Below, piece by piece: positions 1-7,023 of a DNA stretch of 64,000 nt. The translations under genes were made by a program, and so were the position numbers. The notes beneath the pieces are model-generated. The model did no database searches. It was not told the origin of the DNA and was given only the letters and a program-made list of their open reading frames with translations. This DNA comes from Marinimicrobium locisalis (GTDB taxonomy: Bacteria > Pseudomonadota > Gammaproteobacteria > Pseudomonadales > Cellvibrionaceae), in assembly GCF_039822625.1 (NCBI RefSeq), contig NZ_JBDLLG010000014.1, forward strand, positions 1 to 64,000, given 5' to 3'. Positions within the stretch are counted from its first letter, which is position 1. Each line of letters starts with the position of its first letter.

Positions 1-2
1 AT

Positions 3-59
3 AACTGGCCGGACTTTTTGATTGAAAAGCGCTCGCATCTTGAAGATGGTGCTGAATAG
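3..59 (+). CDS. C-terminal tail of an unidentified protein (partial)
   Basis: An open frame enters the window at base 3 and reads 18 codons (ending ...HLEDGAE) to a TAG stop at 57-59. It may be the end of an earlier cassette gene or of a first gene in the same cassette as the acetyltransferase 50 bases downstream, because no attC-like palindrome separates the two. Too short to identify; it could be a chance open frame. Confidence 0.3.
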   Translation, partial: NWPDFLIEKRSHLEDGAE

Positions 60-109
60 TTACCTATAATCTATCAAAATCAGACGAATTCGTTGGTGAA
101 GGATTTGAT

Positions 110-463
110 TTGCAAGTTATTCCGCTTAGTAAAGACCAGCGGATGTTGGACCTGTTTCATTCATCGGAAATCTTCATATATGAAGGAGATGAAATTGGTG
201 GGTTTGTCGGTATTAAAGAAAACTCTATAGTATGGCTATTTGTTCACCCGAACTGTCGCGGCCAAACAATTGGCAAAGAGCTGATTTTGTATGTTCTACG
301 TAAGCTAAAAGGTCAAGTCACGCTAACCGTTGTTGGCTCCAATGAGGTCGCTGTGAGATTATACAAGAGTATCGGCTTTAGTATACTGCAAGAATCTATT
401 GGCAATTACCAAAGTCACGCTGTAATTGTTTACAAAATGGGGATCCAGCTAAGAGATGGCTAA
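110..463 (+). CDS. GNAT-family N-acetyltransferase (integron cassette gene)
   Basis: A 117-residue protein with the compact fold signature of GNAT acetyltransferases. A beta strand (VWLFVHPNCRG) leads into the acetyl-CoA pyrophosphate loop (RGQTIGKEL), followed by a late strand-helix-strand (TVVGSNEVAVRLYKSIGF) in which the NEVAVRLYKSIGF part is the classic C-terminal GNAT motif. The start is a TTG at 110 chosen because GAAGGA lies 6 bases upstream. The substrate cannot be told. The gene ends inside an attC-like site and its base composition is AT-richer than the core genome further right, as expected for a mobile cassette. The N-terminal third is short for the family, so this is a minimal GNAT domain. 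Confidence 0.75.
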   Translation: MQVIPLSKDQRMLDLFHSSEIFIYEGDEIGGFVGIKENSIVWLFVHPNCRGQTIGKELILYVLRKLKGQVTLTVVGSNEVAVRLYKSIGFSILQESIGNYQSHAVIVYKMGIQLRDG

Positions 464-535
464 CCAAGCCATCAAATACGCCCCCCTCGGTCGCCGGACG
501 CTCGTTCCTCGCGCCGTTTATGGCAGACGTTAAAA
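458..535 (+). repeat. attC-like recombination site 1
   Basis: Imperfect inverted repeat beginning at the acetyltransferase stop codon. TAAC near the left end pairs with GTTA near the right end, and GCCAT pairs with ATGGC just inside. The middle contains GCCGGACGCT and CTCGCGCCGTT, which recur in the next intergenic palindrome (1036-1114). This is the layout of an integron attC (outer R boxes, inner L boxes, variable centre). Confidence 0.6.
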
Positions 536-543
536 GGTAGAAC

Positions 544-1032
544 ATGACTTCGAGAGACATTACAGCAATCGCACTACGGCTATTTTCGCTATGGCTTTTA
601 GTTGAAGTAGTGCTAAATGTTCCTGGCTTGGTTATGCTCTTTACCACTGTTGAGCAATACCAAGGACAGGTGATCCCAGGGTATGTACACGCCTTTCTGA
701 TTGGCAGCTTTATCGGTATAGGCCTACTTGCAGCGCTCCTGATTTGGATTTCTGCTAAGTCCGCGCTAGCTCGTTGTTCCAGCGAAGAAACGGGAGAACT
801 GAACCGACAAAGTCAAATGTTTCTACTCCAATTGGGAGGAGCATATTTCATTGTCACTGCTCTGGCCTATTTGCCGAGATCGCTTGGTTCTCTATCTCAT
901 TCATTGGACTTTTCGGTCGCGAACTTGCTTTGGCCGCTCGGCCTAGTATTCCAGCTTTGCATTGGTCTTGCATTGATGGTTAGGTCGTCGCAATGGGCCG
1001 AGTTATTGGCCAAACTTCGGGGGCGTTCATGA
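544..1032 (+). CDS. Small four-helix membrane protein of unknown function (cassette gene)
   Basis: A 162-residue protein with four hydrophobic stretches, roughly residues 10-35, 52-75, 96-118 and 128-148, so an integral inner-membrane protein. No family was recognised. It starts with ATG eight bases after attC site 1 and ends just before attC site 2, which gives the one-gene, one-recombination-site layout of an integron cassette. The helix-helix connection around residues 76-95 is polar and rich in Glu/Arg/Gln. No catalytic motif is visible. Confidence 0.6.
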   Translation: MTSRDITAIALRLFSLWLLVEVVLNVPGLVMLFTTVEQYQGQVIPGYVHAFLIGSFIGIGLLAALLIWISAKSALARCSSEETGELNRQSQMFLLQLGGAYFIVTALAYLPRSLGSLSHSLDFSVANLLWPLGLVFQLCIGLALMVRSSQWAELLAKLRGRS

Positions 1033-1035
1033 AGT

Positions 1036-1114
1036 CTTTTAACAATACGCGCCAATACGCACCCTTCGTGTGCCGGACGCTAGCAAGCTCGCGCCGTTGC
1101 GCTTTGCGTTAACC
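1036..1114 (+). repeat. attC-like recombination site 2
   Basis: Imperfect palindrome with TTTTAAC on the left and GTTAACC on the right, enclosing GCCAATACGC and the same GCCGGACGCT...CTCGCGCCGTTG core that is seen in site 1. The shared core with different flanking genes supports a family of attC sites from one integron. Confidence 0.6.
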
Positions 1115-1132
1115 GTACAGGATTAAGAAAAC

Positions 1133-1534
1133 ATGGAAGCGGAGACGATTATTGGTGTTCTGCTGATGGGAGTGCTCATAGTTGGAGTGTTTATTGTCAT
1201 ACTCAACCAGCAGCAGAAACTAGACGACCCAAATAGCACCGAGGTTGTTTATTTAGATCAGCTCTCTGAGGTTTGCGGCCTTAACGATTCAGGAAACTTC
1301 CGTGCTAGAATATTCCGCCAAAGCGGAAACCTTCAAAAAGACGATCAAATATTTACATCGGTTGAGGCTGCAATCAAATCCGTCACTTCCACATTTAGGC
1401 GAGCCCAAATTGATTACGTTGTTATTACAACGAACGAAGCGTCGAATTTCAGATTTCGTCGCCCTTACCACGACCATCGCGGTGTGAAAGAGGGCAAAAA
1501 GGTGGGTAGTATCGAAATCAGAAGAATCTCGTGA
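1133..1534 (+). CDS. Single-pass membrane protein of unknown function (cassette gene)
   Basis: A 133-residue protein with one N-terminal membrane segment (about residues 6-25, IIGVLLMGVLIVGVFIVIL) followed by a soluble domain of about 105 residues. That domain has alternating strand/helix character and is fairly basic toward the C terminus (RFRRPYHDHRGVKEGKK). The ATG is preceded by an AGGATTAAG stretch. No family was recognised. It lies between attC-like sites 2 and 3, on the same strand as its neighbours, as a cassette gene should. Confidence 0.55.
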   Translation: MEAETIIGVLLMGVLIVGVFIVILNQQQKLDDPNSTEVVYLDQLSEVCGLNDSGNFRARIFRQSGNLQKDDQIFTSVEAAIKSVTSTFRRAQIDYVVITTNEASNFRFRRPYHDHRGVKEGKKVGSIEIRRIS

Positions 1535-1538
1535 CTAC

Positions 1539-1620
1539 GGTGAACAAGCCAAGGCAGCGGGGCATATTTGCCTCGCTGCCCTCAAAACGCAGAATGTGCG
1601 CGCTGCTTGGCGCGTTAGGT
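1539..1620 (+). repeat. attC site 3 (best-formed of the set)
   Basis: Left boxes read GTGAAC then GCCAAGGCAGC. Right boxes read GCTGCTTGGC then GTTAGGT. The inner arms pair perfectly except for one extra G in the left arm, the unpaired base that integron integrases use to recognise the bottom strand. The right end matches the consensus GTTRRRY. A second hairpin (GGCAGCGGGG...CCTCGCTGCC) fills the centre. Confidence 0.7.
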
Positions 1621-1642
1621 GAACCATACAAAGTGAGTAAAA

Positions 1643-1948
1643 ATGAAAATATTAGCAACTCTGTCAATATTTCTAGTCGTCGGGTGTGCATCTTCCACGG
1701 GTGAATATCAAGCCACTAGAGAGGCGCAACAAGTTTTTGGTCTTACCACAAGTATGGTTTGCTCAAAAAAACATCCTGGTCAACCTGAATTTTGTGAATG
1801 TTTTGTGGGCATTCTGAAGGAGGTTACCCCCCAGAAGACCGTACAAAACTCCATCTCAAATTTGTCTGAGTATCAGTCGGAGATGACATCGATAATGATT
1901 GAAAATAGCGACAAGTTATCTGAGTGTGATCAATATAAAAAGCCTTAA
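1643..1948 (+). CDS. Small lipoprotein of unknown function (cassette gene)
   Basis: A 101-residue protein with a lipoprotein signal peptide: MKIL, a hydrophobic core, then VVGC with the lipidation Cys at about residue 15. The mature part is about 85 residues with several further cysteines (CSKK, CECF, SECDQ) that could form disulfides in the periplasm. No family was recognised. It follows attC site 3 by 22 bases and is itself followed by a broken attC (1947-1970). Confidence 0.6.
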   Translation: MKILATLSIFLVVGCASSTGEYQATREAQQVFGLTTSMVCSKKHPGQPEFCECFVGILKEVTPQKTVQNSISNLSEYQSEMTSIMIENSDKLSECDQYKKP

Positions 1949-1970
1949 GTTTCAAGCCAATACGCCTAAT
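1947..1970 (+). repeat. Left half of attC site 4, interrupted
   Basis: The bases after the lipoprotein stop include GCCAATACGCC, which matches the left inner box of attC site 2 (GCCAATACGCA). No right-hand partner follows. The sequence instead runs into a candidate intron end on the opposite strand. Confidence 0.45.
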
Positions 1971-2237
1971 CGGGTAAGGACGGGTGTTGAGCCCGCTCTC
2001 CCCACAGCACCCTGCACCGAGGCGTCGGACCGACGGGTCCGCACAGGGCGTTTCACTCAGGGTAGTGAAGCTTGATCATCCGTCACGCAGCGATACCAAG
2101 CCCGCCTTCTTCAGCAAATCATTGGACAATGCCTGATTGATTCCGAGAATTTTAGAGTATGGGCCCAACCGCCGGATTTTGCCCATGCTGGAAACTCGTC
2201 GATAGACATTGACACATGGCGGAGCCCTTGCCATTCG
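1967..2237 (-). mobile_element. Truncated group II intron, 3' portion, inserted in an attC
   Basis: Read on the minus strand, the stretch carries the last codons of a putative maturase, then a domain V-like hairpin (2010-2048; CCCTG pairs CAGGG, and inner CGGACC pairs GGTCCG), then a domain VI-like segment ending ACCCGATTA at about 1967. That order and the terminal sequence resemble the 3' ends of bacterial group II introns. Introns of the IIC-attC type are known to insert in attC sites in the orientation opposite to the cassette genes, which is the arrangement here. The 5' part is missing, so the element should be immobile. Confidence 0.5.
2076..2237 (-). pseudogene. C-terminal remnant of a group II intron reverse transcriptase/maturase
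   Basis: The minus strand has an open frame of about 53 codons ending ...NQALSNDLLKKAGLVSLRDG then TGA at 2076-2078. The pattern 'xALSNxxLxxxGLVSLRD' resembles the extreme C terminus of group II intron-encoded proteins. An in-frame TAA lies directly upstream (about 2238-2240), so only a fragment remains. The RT palm and most of the maturase domain are absent. Confidence 0.45.
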
Positions 2238-2547
2238 TTAGTAGTTAGCGTTAAATTGGCAGTTAACGGTGATCTTCCTACAGGGGACTTTCACCCATAA
2301 TGTCATGCCCATGCTGGGCGTACGCAAAGCGTTGAAGGAGACAGGGAAAGGGAACGTTTGTCGATTCGACCTAAAGTATGGCGCCAACCTATGTTTTTTG
2401 CGCCTTTCATTGCCGCTTAACTCGGCATTCGACCAACGGGTGATCTCGTTTCGAAATAGCCCGTCGGAATTTAATTCCCACTGTGACTAAGAAAATCGCC
2501 TCATGATCTAACGTGAAGATTAATTGTTACCGGGGGAGGGCGTCGTT
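2238..2547 (+). other. Cassette-type non-coding stretch with a degraded attC
   Basis: No convincing gene: a 73-codon frame at 2269-2490 is unlike any protein I know. The stretch holds the motifs CAGGGGACTTTCACCC and ATGCCCATGCTGGGCGTACG. From memory, similar motifs recur in coding-poor cassettes of marine integrons. It ends with GCTTAACTCGGCATTCGAC at about 2417-2436, which looks like a right attC end whose GTTA has decayed. I read it as a former cassette; this rests on recall, not on a search. Confidence 0.35.
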
Positions 2548-3003
2548 ATGGGAGAAAGCCAAAAGTCACATCGAGTCCAGATAGTAGTTGCCCTGATAGG
2601 CGTTCTCGGGACAATTATCGCTGCGTTTGTGAGCAATACCGATTGGGATTCGGGGCCGCCTGAACCGACCGATCCAACTGAAAGCCAAGACTCCCTCGCG
2701 GGCTTTTACGTGCGAGACGGGTTGGCCAACAGTCCTGTGATGAAAATCGAGCCTATTGGCGGCAATGAGTACAAGCTTGAGGTTTTCAACCACCCTTGGC
2801 CCTGGGAGGCCACGGTGCGCCTATCAGGTTCCGAGCTTTCGGGATTCGGCAGGTTTCCGGAGTCCAAGGCGACGATGGACTTCAAGGGGCAGGTCAGCGG
2901 CGATGGTTCGATCCGCTCAGAGTACCACTTCATTACCAAAGGGGATGGTTCACCGGCAGGCGGTCGTGTAGATACCCATATCTGGACACCTCGCGAAGAC
3001 TAG
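2548..3003 (+). CDS. Membrane-anchored hypothetical protein
   Basis: About 151 residues from the ATG at 2548, preferred over an upstream TTG (2524) because GGGGGAGG lies 8 bases before it. One membrane segment (about residues 9-28, VQIVVALIGVLGTIIAAFV) is followed by an acidic Pro/Asp/Thr-rich linker and a domain of about 100 residues with many beta-type repeats (YKLEVFNHPWPWEATVRLSG). No family was recognised. It sits at the boundary between the integron-like stretch and the core genome and has no clear attC after it. Confidence 0.55.
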   Translation: MGESQKSHRVQIVVALIGVLGTIIAAFVSNTDWDSGPPEPTDPTESQDSLAGFYVRDGLANSPVMKIEPIGGNEYKLEVFNHPWPWEATVRLSGSELSGFGRFPESKATMDFKGQVSGDGSIRSEYHFITKGDGSPAGGRVDTHIWTPRED

Positions 3004-3109
3004 GAAATAGCGAGTCAGAGACTTCACCCACTTGAGATGAGTTTAGTTGCATTTCGGCCGGGCCGAAGATGGACGTGAGCACCTGGGCAATGGCTGCCCG
3101 TACGGGGCG

Positions 3110-3925
3110 CTACCAGCCCAGCTCTCCCAGAAACTGCTCAAGGCCACGAACGTAGCGCTCCCGGGACTGAAGAAAACCGGTGTTGTGGTCGCCCTCCAGC
3201 TCTAGGAATTGGCGCGGCTCGGGGGCGGCTTCAAACAGTGCCCGGCCGTGGGAAAAAGGGATGATGTCGTCGTCGCGACTGTGGACTACCAGCACCGGCG
3301 CATTGACCTTTTGTAGTGCCTCGCGGGTGTCGTATCGATAGCGCGCCAGTAACCGCACTGGAAGAAAAGGATAGAGCTCGGCGCCCAGTTCTGGCACCGA
3401 GATAAACCCCGACTCCAGAATCACACCACCGACCGGATGCTCGCTCGCCAGGTTTGCCGCCACGGCGGCGCCCAGAGAGCGACCGAATACCACTAGCCGT
3501 TCCGGTGAAACGCCTTGCTCACGGGTGAGGTAGTCATAAGCGGCCTCGGCGTCCCGGTATAAGCCCTCTTCGCTGGGCCGTCCACTACTCCGCCCATAGC
3601 CCCGATAGTCGAGAATCAACACCTCCAGGCCGAGCTTGTGAAAAATGCGCAGGGACTCCAGCCGGTGGGATATATTGCCGGCATTACCATGAAAGAAGAG
3701 CAGCACGCCGCGCTCATCGCGTGCAGGCAAGAACCAAGCATGTAACCGCTCGCCATCGGCGGTTTTCAGACTCAGTTCTTCATACTCCAGGCCGACGTCG
3801 GTCGGGGTGGCCACCATGGCCTGAGCGGGGAAGTGGATCATGCAGCCCTGCAGTAGCCAGGTGAGGACCAACAGCCCCAGATAGCCCGACCCCAAAACGA
3901 CAAGCCAGTAAAACAGTTTGCTCAT
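3110..3925 (-). CDS. Membrane-anchored alpha/beta hydrolase (BEM46-like)
   Basis: A 271-residue serine hydrolase. Residues 4-28 are hydrophobic and probably anchor it to the membrane. The alpha/beta hydrolase core starts with the oxyanion loop LFFHGNAGNIS. It continues with DYRGYGRSSGRPSE, the nucleophile elbow VFGRSLGAA (Ser in GRSLG), the acid in VHSRDDDIIPF and the catalytic His in EGDHNTGF. The complete triad suggests an active esterase or peptidase-like enzyme. Members of this bacterial family (DUF-type hydrolases similar to eukaryotic BEM46/ABHD13) mostly lack known substrates. Length is normal for the family. It is transcribed alone, divergent from the esterase gene. Confidence 0.8.
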   Translation of the reverse strand: MSKLFYWLVVLGSGYLGLLVLTWLLQGCMIHFPAQAMVATPTDVGLEYEELSLKTADGERLHAWFLPARDERGVLLFFHGNAGNISHRLESLRIFHKLGLEVLILDYRGYGRSSGRPSEEGLYRDAEAAYDYLTREQGVSPERLVVFGRSLGAAVAANLASEHPVGGVILESGFISVPELGAELYPFLPVRLLARYRYDTREALQKVNAPVLVVHSRDDDIIPFSHGRALFEAAPEPRQFLELEGDHNTGFLQSRERYVRGLEQFLGELGW

Positions 3926-4334
3926 AAGTGCCTCAATGCGCTGTCGGTTTCTGCCAATTGCTGGTGTTTAATACTTGATCCGGCTTTCATATTTCAATGA
4001 ATTATCATACCTACTCTCGAGCCCGCAATAAAAAATTGCGCCTTTCACGTTAGAGGGGCAACCGATTTCAAACCGGTCTCACCAACAATAAACCACCAAA
4101 ACAATATTGCATGCCAAAAAAACTCCAACTGGCACACAATTTAATTATTAAGCCTCAATGGGTCGGCATCCTTTGTGGTCAAGCCGCTTTCGTTTGAGTA
4201 CTATTGCCATACCATATAATAATAGTTTTATTATGCTGTTGGCTTCCAAAAATATGTACCTTGGAGGAACCTGAAACCTTTAAACAGGTTGTTTACTCCT
4301 AGTGCACCCCATCAATAATATGGAGGAAAACTAG
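3926..4334. promoter_or_regulatory. Intergenic promoter region between hydrolase and secreted esterase
   Basis: A 409-base AT-rich gap. TATAAT at 4215-4220 with TTGAGT at 4194-4199 (15-base spacer) is a candidate promoter for the esterase. An inverted repeat ATAATAA / TTATTAT at 4216-4234 covers the -10 end and could be an operator. A second inverted repeat, AACCTG / CAGGTT (4268-4273, 4285-4290), lies in the leader. The esterase ribosome site is GGAGG just before the ATG at 4335. No gene was found in the gap. Confidence 0.4.
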
Positions 4335-5945
4335 ATGTTTAATCCTAGGAAAGTCATGCTTGCATCGGCAATGTTGTTTGTTCTGCCGCTAACGAGCAAC
4401 GTTCACGCCCTCACCTGTTCGGCCGACGCCGATACCTGGAACAATGGCTATACCCTTAACGTGACCGTCACCAATGATGACAACTCGGCGATCAACGGCT
4501 GGGAGGTGGCGCTGGATTTCGCTCGGAGCCCCGGCATCAGCAATTCATGGAACGCCGAGCTGACCACCTCCGGCAATACCGTGACGGCAACCAACGGCTC
4601 GTGGAACGGCAACTTAGCCCCCGGCCAAAGCGCGGGCTTCGGTTTCCAGGGCACGCATAACGGCAATTTTGTCGTACCCGACTGCTCCGCAGGCGGCGAT
4701 TCAAACAACTCCTCTTCAAGCCCCAACTCTTCCTCGAGCATCAGCTCCTCGACGCCGATCAGTTCATCCAGTATTGCGTCTTCCAGCGTGGGCGGCGGCG
4801 ACACCAACAGTATTACCGTGCGCGCACGCGGTACCACCGGGTCGGAGTCGATTACGCTGCGTGTGGGCGGTACGGATGTGGAGAGCTGGACGCTGGACAC
4901 TTCCATGATGGACTACACCGTTGAGACCAATCTGGGCGGCGATATCCACGTGGCATTCACTAATGACAACGACGGCGAGGCCGACGTTGAAGTCGACTAT
5001 GTCATTGTCGGTGGCGTGACCCGCCAGGCCGAGGACCAAAGCGAGAATACCGGCGCCTGGGGCAACGACCAATGCGGCGGTGGCTCCAACAGCCAGTGGC
5101 TGCACTGTAACGGCTACATTAACTTCGGCAGCGTGCCGGGCAGTTCTAGCTCAAGCCCCAGTTCCACACCCAGCTCTAGCCCGAGCTCAAGCAGTTCCTC
5201 CTCGACCCCGACCGGTAACGGATCGGTAGGATGCGGCACCACTGCCGGACTAAGCACCGGCCGGCATAGCATTAATGTCAACGGCCTGAACCGGGAATAC
5301 ATCATCGATATCCCCAGTAACTACGACATGAACAATCCCTATCGGCTGGTTTTCGGATGGCACTGGCGCGGCGGAAGCGCCGACAACGTCGCCAATGAAT
5401 CCTACTACGGCCTGCAAGGGCAAGCGAATGGCACCGCCATTTTCGTGGCGCCGGATCGCGCCCCCGGCGAGAACGGATGGACGAATACCGATGGCCGCGA
5501 CATGGCGTTTCTGCGGGCGATGCTCGACGAGTTCAGGAACACCCTGTGCATCGACGAAGGGCGGATTTTTTCTGCTGGATGGAGCTACGGCGGGATGATG
5601 TCCTTTGCCGTGGGCCGTGAAATGGCCGATACCTTCCGAGCCATTGCACCGGCCTCTGGCGCGCTGTGGACGCCGTATAACGACAACGGCGGGCCGATCG
5701 CCGCGTGGATAAGCCACGGGACCAATGACAGCGTTGTGGGTTATGACGCCGGCGTCACCGCAAGAGACCTCTTCCTGGAGGCAAACAGCTGCTCGAACAA
5801 TACCGTTCCCACGCAGCCTTCCCCGTGTGTTGAGTATCAAGGCTGCCAGGCGGGCCATCCGGTGGTCTGGTGCTCGTTTAATGGCGGTCATACGACACCG
5901 TCATTCTACTCCTCCGCCGTCTGGGAGTTCTTCAGCCGGTTCTAA
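4335..5945 (+). CDS. Secreted CBM2-CBM60-CE1 esterase (feruloyl or acetyl xylan esterase type)
   Basis: A 536-residue extracellular enzyme for plant cell-wall xylan. Order: signal peptide (1-25, cut after VHA); CBM2 domain (about 26-118, cellulose/xylan binding, Trp-containing); Ser-rich linker (about 122-150); a domain matching CBM60-type xylan-binding modules (about 157-262: TVRARGT, DVEVDYVIVGG, RQAEDQS, CNGYINFG); second Ser/Pro linker (about 263-292); and a CE1 alpha/beta-hydrolase domain (297-536). The triad is visible as Ser417 in GWSYGG, Asp465 in HGTNDS and His519 in NGGHTTP. CE1 includes feruloyl and acetyl xylan esterases, and sequence alone does not decide between them. Expressed alone behind its own promoter and followed by a hairpin at 5975-6003. 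Confidence 0.85.
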   Translation: MFNPRKVMLASAMLFVLPLTSNVHALTCSADADTWNNGYTLNVTVTNDDNSAINGWEVALDFARSPGISNSWNAELTTSGNTVTATNGSWNGNLAPGQSAGFGFQGTHNGNFVVPDCSAGGDSNNSSSSPNSSSSISSSTPISSSSIASSSVGGGDTNSITVRARGTTGSESITLRVGGTDVESWTLDTSMMDYTVETNLGGDIHVAFTNDNDGEADVEVDYVIVGGVTRQAEDQSENTGAWGNDQCGGGSNSQWLHCNGYINFGSVPGSSSSSPSSTPSSSPSSSSSSSTPTGNGSVGCGTTAGLSTGRHSINVNGLNREYIIDIPSNYDMNNPYRLVFGWHWRGGSADNVANESYYGLQGQANGTAIFVAPDRAPGENGWTNTDGRDMAFLRAMLDEFRNTLCIDEGRIFSAGWSYGGMMSFAVGREMADTFRAIAPASGALWTPYNDNGGPIAAWISHGTNDSVVGYDAGVTARDLFLEANSCSNNTVPTQPSPCVEYQGCQAGHPVVWCSFNGGHTTPSFYSSAVWEFFSRF

Positions 5946-5974
5946 CCTCACGCCCGAACGACGAACCCGGGAAA

Positions 5975-6003
5975 GTAGCGCCCTGCGATAGGCAGGGCGC
6001 TAC
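5975..6003. terminator. Hairpin after the esterase gene
   Basis: Perfect 11-bp stem (GTAGCGCCCTG pairs CAGGGCGCTAC) with a 7-base loop, 30 bases after the esterase stop. There is no T-run after it, so termination is likely but not certain. Confidence 0.5.
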
Positions 6004-6371
6004 ACCTGCCGGACGACCGAGTCTCCCCTTTCATAATCCGCTCCCCAAGCAGGAGCTGTAGGTCACCTTCCGCGTCTCAAGCCCCAGCGACCCTTCGTCA
6101 GTCATCGCCCGTGGTATGGTGACGCAACGGCCTTCCCCTATACCGACACCTCAACGGAGAAACACATAAGATGAAGCCCAACATTCCTACTGCTAATGAG
6201 TGCGGCTTCTACCATGCGTTCAAGCAACGTATTGGACGGCCATTCTCATCGGCATGAGCGACGCGTACACTGGTGGCTTTAATGCCGAGCCACCAAAAGT
6301 GGGCATTAACTGCCTTTCCCTGCCCACTTGGCGCGCCTATCGAAACTTAATGCAAGCAGGGGGTTACAATA
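6004..6371. other. Intergenic gap before the cytochrome gene
   Basis: No convincing gene. A 28-codon frame (6171-6257) has a plausible ribosome site (ACGGAG) and ATG but no recognisable product. Short inverted repeats GGTGGC/GCCACC and GTGGGC/GCCCAC lie at about 6270-6330 and could fold. A partial frame overlapping 6200-6541 is judged a shadow of the downstream gene. Confidence 0.35.
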
Positions 6372-6842
6372 ATGAAGCTACTAAGGGCGATGATAATTAT
6401 TGCTTTATCCTTTCAACCCGTTACCTCGATGGCGGAGCAAACCTCCGGCACCAATGTTGGCGCCGACCTTCCCCCAAAGGTACGAACTTTGCTTTTACAA
6501 GAAATGACTATTATTCTCGAAACGACGAAAGATATTCTTGAAGCAATGGTAAGGGGCCAGAATGAAGTTGTCGCAAAAAAGGCCCAAGCCATCCATGACA
6601 GCTTCATTATGAAACAAGAAATGACCGCGGCGGATAAAAAAGCGTTAAAAGCCTCTGTCCCCAACGAGTTTCTGGAGCGAGATCAAGCTTTCCACCAACT
6701 GGCCGCCCGCCTCGCCGAAGCGGCACGCAAAGAAGACAATGCGGCTCAAAATCAGCTCTTTTCGGAAATGATCAACGCCTGCGCGGAATGCCATTCAAAA
6801 CACGCTATGGGCCAATTCCCTGAATTTAGCTCGCCGGATTGA
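6372..6842 (+). CDS. Periplasmic cytochrome c'/c556-like protein
   Basis: A 156-residue protein with a cleavable signal peptide (about 1-21, ending TSMA) and a helical body. One heme-binding motif, CAECHSKH, lies near the C terminus. A single C-terminal CxxCH after a four-helix-type body is the layout of cytochrome c' and c556 proteins, which bind small gases or shuttle electrons in the periplasm. The body is rich in Ala, Glu and Lys, as in that fold. It is read separately from the large respiratory operon 1.5 kb downstream; a functional link is possible but not shown. Confidence 0.7.
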   Translation: MKLLRAMIIIALSFQPVTSMAEQTSGTNVGADLPPKVRTLLLQEMTIILETTKDILEAMVRGQNEVVAKKAQAIHDSFIMKQEMTAADKKALKASVPNEFLERDQAFHQLAARLAEAARKEDNAAQNQLFSEMINACAECHSKHAMGQFPEFSSPD

Positions 6843-7023
6843 GCCACTGAAGAGATTCAGCGAAAGCTGGATTTCTGTCTGCGTGGCGCTTTCCGCGCCA
6901 TATGCCGGGAGCGGGTGGCTTTGGCGACCGCCGGGTGGACGCACTGACTAAAGGGCGATGAACTCGGGCCCCGTACACTGCCGTTTCGAAAAGCCAAAGG
7001 GCAAGAAACCAAAGGAGAACTGC

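Noticed and set aside
3052..3067. TTCGGCC-GGGCCGAA palindrome near the hydrolase 3' end
   Set aside because: Loop is too small to fold as a hairpin and it is not repeated elsewhere; may be chance in GC-rich DNA.
4700..5210. Serine-codon repeats in the esterase gene, considered as a DNA tandem repeat
   Set aside because: They are explained by the poly-Ser protein linkers.
5250..5891. 213-codon open frame on the minus strand
   Set aside because: Opposite the CE1 domain, whose motifs are unmistakable.
6171..6257. 28-codon frame with ribosome site before the cytochrome gene
   Set aside because: Too short and without any recognisable feature; kept only as a note in the gap entry.
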